From NCBI GenBank assembly GCA_963995505.1, contig OZ023185.1:15573691-15637690 (forward strand): a DNA stretch of 64,000 nucleotides, given 5' to 3'. The notes beneath the pieces were generated by a model. That model saw only the letters and a program-made list of their open reading frames with translations, was not told the origin of the DNA and searched no databases. Source of the DNA: Hypericum androsaemum. Its lineage: Eukaryota; Streptophyta; Magnoliopsida; Malpighiales; Hypericaceae. How positions within the stretch are numbered: the stretch's first letter is position 1; every line of letters starts with the position of its first letter. A program made the translations under genes and the position numbers. Of this stretch, positions 57,240 through 64,000 are shown piece after piece.

Positions 57240-57745
57240 AAAACTTTTGAGTCATTAGGATGACGCTATCTGGTGGCCATCCTTGCCCCCTGAGTCTTGC
57301 CTCCAGGGTCTCAAGATTGCCCTTTCCTTGCTTAGAGTTATCGGCCCCCCTTAGATGAAAGGAATTCAGAGCCTTTAGGATGCTGCCATCGGGTGGCCGT
57401 CCTTGCCCCCAGAGTGTTGCTCCTTGGGTCTTAAGGTCGACCTTCCCTCGTTTGGGACCATCGACTCTCTTCATACGAAGGAGTTTCGAGCCTTTGGGAT
57501 GTCGTTATCGGGCAGCCTTTCGTGCTCCCTGAGTCTTGTCCACCTGGTCTTGGGGTCGGCCTTTATTTTCTTTCGGCCATCAGCTCCCCTCGGATGAAAA
57601 GACTTCCGAGCTTTTGGGATGCCATTATCGGGTGGTCGTCCTTGCCCCTCGAGTCTTGCCCACTAGGTTTTAGGCTCAGCCATTGCCTTCTTAGGGTTAA
57701 GTCGTCCTTGCTCCCTAAGTCTTTCCCTCTGGGTTTTGGGGTCGG
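57240..57745 (-). repeat. 120-bp (40-codon) tandem repeats in the gag-like region
   Basis: The phrase GG(T/C)(G/A)G(C/T)C followed by CCTTGCCCCC recurs at 57271, 57391, 57510 and 57630, with a partial fifth unit near 57695. Each unit carries a QGRPPD(G/N) and KAxxSF peptide core on the minus strand. The period divides by three, so the repeat was compatible with translation when it arose. Confidence 0.85.
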
Positions 57746-57959
57746 CCTTTGTTTGGTTTGGCCTATCTCTTTTTTGGCTTCGTTGGATGCCAACCATAGC
57801 AACAAAAGTACTTACATAGAAGTCGATTGTCGGTTTCTCCCCGTGATATTGATGTGCAGCCAAGCTCTCAAATTGAGAGAGTTAAGGTTGTCCTTCCATC
57901 CCTTGTTATTGGGTAGGTCCGAACACTAGCTGACGGTTGATGTCATCCTTATCGATCTC

Positions 57960-58190
57960 TCCTTGTCGATTGACGTTGTCTGCATCGAGCTTTTCTTGTT
58001 GATTGATGTCATCTTCATCGAGCTCATCATCCTCATCGAGCTCTTCTTGTCAGTTGATGTCATCATCATCGAGCTCGTCATTCTCATCGAGCTCTTCTTA
58101 TCGGTTGACGTCATCGTCATCAAGCTCGTTACCCTCATTGAGCTCCTCTTGTCGGTTGATATCGTCATCATCGAGCCCCGTGGTTGAAAC
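57960..58190 (-). repeat. Acidic codon repeats
   Basis: Units of GAGCTC(G/T)TC(C/T)T plus GTCATC(A/G)TCATC alternate. Minus-sense reading gives Asp/Glu-rich peptide; plus-sense frames show only meaningless Ser runs. Confidence 0.8.
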
Positions 58191-58288
58191 ATAAGTAACA
58201 TCATAAACCATTGGGTAGTCGATGGCCGTCACAGGAACCTCTTGGATCTCCTCACTCGTAAAGAATTCTTGCAAGATTGGGTCATTAG

Positions 58289-59781
58289 CAGCCTCAAATA
58301 GGAAGCTTTCAAAATGTGACGACCAAGCAATCGCGGCCTAAAGAGGAACTTACCAATTCTTGCCAAATATTGAGAATCTTGGCTCAAGTTAGGAAAATAT
58401 AGATCAAGTTGACCTTCTCGAATCTCCCACGCAAAATCTCAACTCAAGTCTGTCATCGCCCAAGATGGACATCTCGTCAGGCCCAAAGTGAATCCTAAAA
58501 TGGGCTCAAACTAAATGCCTCCTCAACCAAAGTGGACCTATTCTCGGAATTGCCTTTCTACCTACGAAGGTCAAATGAGCTTTTCGCTCATGTCTAAGTT
58601 GGCTTCTCACCTTTGACTTCTCGCTCGGCTTCTCGCCTTAGGCTCTTCACTTGGCTTCTCCCCTTAGGCTTTCTTCCTTAGGTTTCTCGCTCGGCCTCTT
58701 ACTCGGCTTCTCACTCGGCCTCTCGCTCGGCCTCTCACTCGGCCTCTCGCCACTCAGCCTCTTGCTCGGCCTCTCGCCACTTGGCCTCTTGCTCGGCCTC
58801 TAGCCACTCGGCCTCTCGCACGGCCTCTCACCGTAGGCCTCTTGCTTGGCCCCTCGCCTTAGGCTTCTCACTCGATTTCCCGCTCGGCCTCTCGCTCGAC
58901 CTCTTGTCGTAGGCTTCTCATCATAGGCTTCTCACTTTGCCTCTAGCCATAGGCTTCTCGCTCAGCCTCTCACCTACACGAGCGAGAGGGACTTCTCGCC
59001 CGGGCTCCTAAAGTGGAGCTAGCCTCCCGCCTGCATAGGCGTAGTTGTATGCCTCTCCCGCCCGAGGCAAACCAAATAGCCCAAGTGGGCAAGCTAGGCA
59101 AGCACAATGAGCAACTAGGCGAGCGGGCAAGCAGACGAGCTCATCCCCAATCACTCTAAGGCAAGAAGCTTACTCCAAACCAGGCGAGCAGCTCACTTCC
59201 AACCACACCAAGGCGAGCAGCTCGCCCCCAACCATGGCAAGGCGAGCTCGCTCGCTCCACCAGGTGAGCTCGTATTCAAATAAATTTTTGACCTTCTTCT
59301 GGTTTGAATCATAATAAGCTGTAAACTATAAAGTTGTAGATCCACATCTTATCTTTCTATAGCAACTTGAATCATTTAAATCAGAAGTGGGAGGCAGAAG
59401 CAGTGGTTTTTATACCAAAATATAACAGTCCTTAATGAGGCAACGAGCACCAAAACTTGAAGCCTCGTTTTGACCCACTTCCATGAACAACTAGGTAAGG
59501 CTCTTGAAATATATGTTGGAGATCCACCTCTTAGCTTTCCATGGCAATAAAAATTACTCCATTCCGAGGTCTGGGCAAAGCACTATGGCCAATTTCTCAA
59601 GAATGGAAGTGGCTGCCTTAGTACCCATCATGTGCTTATGGAAATACCTAAGCTCTCTTCCCTGACTTCGTGCTAGGCACCAACTTCATAAACGTGGACC
59701 TTGAGCCAAAGCTCGTCTCTATAAGCATGGACCTCATGTCAAACCTCACTTTCATGAACGTAAAATATTTGACCTCCAACA
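58289..59781 (-). mobile_element. 5' LTR (minus sense) of the LTR retrotransposon
   Basis: Direct repeat of 54239-55813, ending (plus sense) GACCTCCAACA at 59781. It has fewer GGCCTCTCG units and lacks the stretch of the other copy around 54955-55080, so the two LTRs have diverged in length. No recognisable primer-binding site follows at 58288. Confidence 0.8.
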
Positions 59782-60137
59782 ATCTCCAACCCCTCCTTCT
59801 CGTCTCCTCTGTCCTCATCTCTTTAAGAATCATTCCTTTTTGTTTTCAACCACAAGAACGCTCCTAACTGGAGAATTACAGAGAAAATGAATGCAAAAGA
59901 GGAACAACCCAAGAATTAATGACAAAACTACCGCTTCGTCGGAGCAATTCTCCTCCAGCTTCGCCGCCATGTACCACATTTCCTTCTTCATAGTCGCTTC
60001 GCTTCCGTTCTCCCTCTCCCCGTCCATTGTCTCGTCTCCTTCCTCCGCCTCTGCCTCTAAGGTATAATTATCATTTTAAAATTATGTTGACCAGAGGGGC
60101 CATACAGTTCAATAAAATCAAACTAGGGGAGCCAAAT
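59782..60137. other. Right part of the inverted-repeat element up to the gap
   Basis: A GC-richer patch (59930-60060, minus strand reading MDGERENGSEATMKKEMWYM) could be a captured gene piece, but I cannot name it. From 60062 the sequence is the inverted partner of 53690-53770, running into the N gap. Confidence 0.4.
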
Positions 60138-60337
60138 NNNNNNNNNNNNNNNNNNNNNNNNNNNNNNNNNNNNNNNNNNNNNNNNNNNNNNNNNNNNNNN
60201 NNNNNNNNNNNNNNNNNNNNNNNNNNNNNNNNNNNNNNNNNNNNNNNNNNNNNNNNNNNNNNNNNNNNNNNNNNNNNNNNNNNNNNNNNNNNNNNNNNNN
60301 NNNNNNNNNNNNNNNNNNNNNNNNNNNNNNNNNNNNN
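60138..60337. other. Assembly gap, exactly 200 N
   Basis: Same length as the gap at 5385-5584, so probably a placeholder. Confidence 0.98.
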
Positions 60338-61905
60338 GCATGGTTGGGAGCTTGATAATTATGTTGGGGTGTTCGTGGATTTAAGTTAGTGGAAGGTTAT
60401 GATTTTGAATTCTGGAGGTGATGAAATGATATGATTGGTTGTTAAAGGCTTTCGGTTATGTCATGGTGACAAAACCTTTGACAATTAATAGATCAAATGG
60501 GTGTACAATTTTGGTACTTCTCACTGATTGAAAAAAAATCATTAGTAAAACTACGAAAGGTATGGTCAAGGGATGACCAGAATAAAGATTGTGTATAACT
60601 ACCGAATGCATGACCTAAAAAAAATGGAAGTAAGTGGAATGAATGATTTAAGATATATGGAGATAATCAAGATGAAGAGATTTATGCATAAGTAAGTTTT
60701 GAGCCTAAGAAAAATAATGGAGAAATAATAGAAGTTTTAACTAACTTCTTGGTAATGCCAGAAAGTATTAGGTTTAGAATTATGCAAGAGTAGAAATTTA
60801 GTTGACATGAAATTGAAAACAACAAGTTCGAAAATTTGTGAAGTTCTTGGTAGGAATTTGACAGGGTGAGTAGTGGTTGTGAATCAACCAGTATAGTCGA
60901 GACATAAGATCAATGTACCCTTTATGATAAAGGTTCTGGTATTGGATGAAAAATTCAGAAAATTGGAAGTAATTGGTAAAACTTGAAAAAAAGATCATTT
61001 AGTAAATAAGTTGTTGAAACTTTTGATCGAAGAGGTTACTTCGATTATATATGCTATGGAGAATACAAGAAAAGACTAATGATATTCATGCAGTTAAGAG
61101 ACATAAGAAAATACTTTAATGCGAGGAAACACATGTTGCTCAATATATTACCCGAGAAAGGGAAAATATGTATTGAAAGAATTGAAAAAGTGACATGTGG
61201 TTAGAAATTTCCCTATTTGGTTAAGAACCTAGTACATCATATATTTTGGTGAGGATTTTATATGAGAAAATATGAAGAATCTATTATGAAGTCAATTTAA
61301 CATAGAAGAATGAATCATTTAATAAGTTACTTGGTGCTAGGCAATATTTCAAATGGAGGTATTGTAATTACAAATTGTCCATTTGGATTTTTCTTTTCTA
61401 GAAAAAGGGTATAAGTCAGTATGGAATAGTTTGGGAGATGAATGCATAAATTACGGTCATTTAAATATAGGAACACACGTGTTCCTCTAGATATCGCCTA
61501 TGATAAGGACAATGAGATTTCAAAAAACTAAAATCTCAATCCTAAATATATTGACTAATTTAAAATATTGAAGCTGAATAAACTAGTGGCATATTAAATT
61601 TGTCGCAACAATGGTGTCATTGTCACCTGAAAGACACACAGGGATTAGATGAATTAATATAACACTGTTCTTGTTTGAAGCCACAAATAGATAGTTGGCA
61701 TATTGGAAATGTAAAAAAAAAATTAGATAAAAAAAAGTATAAGAGCAATTGAATATAAAATAAAATAAAAAAATTCTTCAGATTTTGAGATGGCCTCAGA
61801 GATGTAAAAGGAGATGTAACCAAGTATTCAAATACTAGAATGACAAAAGTAAATAAACTTTGTGAAAATAAATTCGGGGGCCGAATTTTTATAAGAAGGG
61901 AAGAA
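60338..61905 (+). mobile_element. Degenerate 3' internal region of the Tekay-like Gypsy element
   Basis: AT-rich, without a usable frame, similar in texture to 2864-5384. It ends ATAAGAAGGGAAGAA directly before the LTR at 61906, a good polypurine tract preceded by GGGGGCCGAATTTTTAT, an arrangement known from Tekay/Del elements. Confidence 0.65.
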
Positions 61906-64000
61906 TGTAATACCTAGTTAAATAATTAAAAATTAATTAGCTTAATCAAGTATGCAAAGTGATTCGGTAAGATGATGATATACATTGTTTGAAAATAGCA
62001 ATGAAAATTAGTCACTGAGACACTCTTAAGAATACGGTTCGATATAATTTGAACCGATTAATTATTTAAGTTTAACCTCTAATAATATGATAGTTTGTAA
62101 TGTATAAAAAATTAAAACTCATATGAATTCAGTAAGTTCAACGTTTCTAATATAGATAAGAATAATTCAATAAAACAAGATAAGTTAGAAGTTAAAAAAA
62201 AAGGTAAAGAAATGTGGTTCATTTAAAAGTGATAAGATGAAAAAAAAAGTTAAAAAGACGGCAAAATATTTCACAAGCCACGAAACTGAGAAATCTAATA
62301 TAAATGAATGAGAAATATATTAAGTTGTGTCTTGCTTATCGGATAAGCGCAACAAAAATTAAGAAGGTGAGTCAAAATAATGACAGAAACGTGGATGTCC
62401 CAAAAGGTTGACACCGATGCAAATTTAAATAAAATAAAATGAAACATTGATAAGTTGAAAGACTAAGTTCAGTGAAAGGAATTTTCATTGTTAAAATTTC
62501 CACCGAAACCATCAAAAGAGTAAAAGCAAGAATAGAAAAGAAACAAAGAAAAGAAGAACTACGAAATTAAAGAAGAAGAAGAAGGGGCCAACAATGAGAC
62601 AGGGTCAAAGTTGACCGAGGTAAACTTTCATGTAGAGATTATTTATTTTTAAGCAAGAACATTAAGAGGCAAAGTAGAAACAAATTAATAGAAGAGAGCA
62701 CATTAATTGAAGAGACGATGCGGAGATTGGAAAAAAATGGTGAATATGTATGTATATATGTAAGTAGCTATGGGTTTGGATTGACTGAAAGAAAAATAAG
62801 ATTATGAACAAATTGAAAAGAGAGGGTGAACCGAGCTACAAGTGAGTATAAATAAAATATACTATGGCTATAATTAGTATACGGATTATTTGGATGAGGG
62901 ATTAAAGGATATGTATAAAATGGAAGCTGTAATAGTGAAAAAGAAAATGGAGTTGGTAGTAGGTATGGAAAGATTTGTGAAGATAGTTAAATCATTTAGC
63001 CTAAAATAAAGTTTTCGTCAAATTAGTTAAAGTATCTTGATTTAACAGGTTTTGGGATATACTTTGGAGACGGAGAACTTCAAGAAAAATTAATTCAATT
63101 AGAGATTCGATTTCAAATTTGTGAATCCGAAGGTGTACGGTCGATTCGGATATTCCCCCAGCAAATTTTGGTAAACAAATAATATGTGACTCGTGCTTTA
63201 TTTGGCGCACTCTATTTATATGTTATGATTTGAATATGGTATTGTTAGTGCATATTGTGCATTTTTCATATGAGCATTATGATGTGACATTATGATTTGT
63301 AAGTGTTTGCTTAATTTGGCCTTGAGTGGTCACTGGAGATGTTAGTTTGTTCATTGGACCTATTTGATTTGTTTGGAGTCTATGAATTTGTGTGATACGA
63401 ATAACTATATAATATAGATAGCTTCGCTATATGATATGGTTGCCTATGGCGGGCAGAACTATTTGGCCGATGAGATTGGTCTGATATAATATGGTTGCCT
63501 ACGGCGGGCAGAACTATTTGGCCGATGAGGTTGGTCTGATATGATATGGTTGCCTACGGCGGGCAGAACTATTTGGCCGACGAGGTTGGTCTGATATGAT
63601 ATGGTTTCCTTCCGGCGGGCAGAACTATTTGGCCGAGGAGGTTGGTTGATGATGGTGCCTTTGAGATATGGTATCCTCGTGTCGGGGTTGGAATTATGTG
63701 TCATGTGTCAAATTGCGTAGTTTGTTCTTGTTTTTGCGACTTTGTGATTATATGCTATATTTGGTCATCTGGTAAGTATGACTTTTGAACAATGTACATT
63801 TCCGCATAATTTATTTGCCATGTTAGTTATATGCATGTTTTAGGTATGTTTGTGCATGAGTAGCTAAATAAATTGTAATGCATATCTTATTTGTTAACTG
63901 AGTGTTCCAAAACACTCATTCCCCCCCTCTCACCAGTTTTGCAGGAACTCGAATACGAGTTGTATTGGTTCGGAGATCTACTCTGATCGTATAAGTCTGC
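61906..64000 (+). mobile_element. 3' LTR of the Tekay-like Gypsy element (cut by window end)
   Basis: Starts TGTAATACCTAG and follows 376 onward to the end of the window with few differences: a small indel near 61945, four instead of six 55-bp repeat units (63440-63655), and scattered substitutions. About 390 bp of LTR should lie beyond 64000. Confidence 0.9.

Larger units (their letters stand above)
55825..58288 (-). pseudogene. Remnant gag-protease region of the minus-strand retroelement
   Basis: Minus-strand frames, in order from the 5' LTR: an acidic start of ELDDDDINRQEEL-type repeats (58200-57960), a block of 40-codon repeats (57745-57240), a basic coiled stretch (about 57155-56973), then segments DGMGVVNTFL (near 56410) and RQYLIQWKSDGKMLIMMANA with PFVSAILYIE (near 56300-56180). 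The last resemble the Gypsy protease-linker region (VDGGxxVNxL, then a DPRPF-like stretch). Many stops intervene; no reverse transcriptase is visible in the 2.5 kb between the LTRs, so the element is deleted or non-autonomous. Confidence 0.6.

Noticed and set aside
58003..58194. Serine-rich protein on the plus strand
   Set aside because: It is the out-of-frame complement of an acidic repeat in a minus-strand retroelement.

Overview
This is a 64 kb piece of nuclear DNA from a flowering plant, most likely a eudicot. The signs are a GT-AG intron-split terpene synthase (TPS) gene, LTR retrotransposons of the Athila, Copia and Tekay-like kinds, a Cassandra TRIM, a tRNA-derived SINE, hAT- and Mutator-type MITEs, and a Pack-MULE carrying a plant ARF-GEF fragment. 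I cannot name the species. No prokaryotic gene, operon or CRISPR array is present. Two N runs of exactly 200 bases (5385-5584 and 60138-60337) look like fixed-size scaffold joins, so the window is three contigs.

The theme is a decaying cluster of TPS-b type monoterpene synthases. Six TPS loci are visible: A (minus, 7022-10280, all seven exons, many stops), D (plus, 18418-18913, part of exon 3 plus a whole exon 7), E (plus, 27482-27583, tail of exon 7), F (plus, about 28405-28535, exon 7 relic), C (plus, 40429-43366, complete seven-exon gene with one TAG in the last exon) and B (minus, 51309-52779, exons 2-5). Only C could make most of a plastid-targeted synthase (RRX8W, DDXXD and NDLXTXXXE motifs all present), and its nonsense codon would remove the last 79 of 600 residues. 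The DNA downstream of E/F and of C is duplicated, so the cluster grew by segmental duplication before transposons broke it up.

Layout. 1-5384: a short repeat (R1), then a full LTR (376-2863) with PBS and a degenerate interior. 5585-10280: contig edge and TPS A with a Cassandra element. 10281-18400: intergenic DNA with two hAT-type elements, a solo LTR (14019-15305) and a SINE. 18418-25557: TPS D, three MITEs or fold-back elements, a B3-domain fragment and a small spliced gene fragment. 25558-30244: second R1 copy, Copia 3' end, TPS E and F. 30245-38909: an inverted LTR fused to a gag-protease-only Athila element, all inserted in a 22-bp minisatellite (30153-30244 and 38910-39540). 39541-43700: TPS C. 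43678-45290: DNA element carrying exon 1 of an ATP synthase subunit g gene. 46182-48968: duplicated block and GC-rich repeat DNA. 48978-51149: Pack-MULE with a BIG-type ARF-GEF fragment and a nested MITE. 51309-52779: TPS B. 53590-60137: minus-strand LTR element inside an inverted-repeat element. 60338-64000: degenerate retroelement interior, polypurine tract, and a second copy of the first LTR.

There is no convincing new biochemical system. The notable items are gene-fragment capture by DNA transposons, several exactly dated nested insertions with intact target-site duplications, the single-nonsense TPS, and the suspicious assembly in which the TPS contig sits between the two ends of what looks like one retrotransposon.
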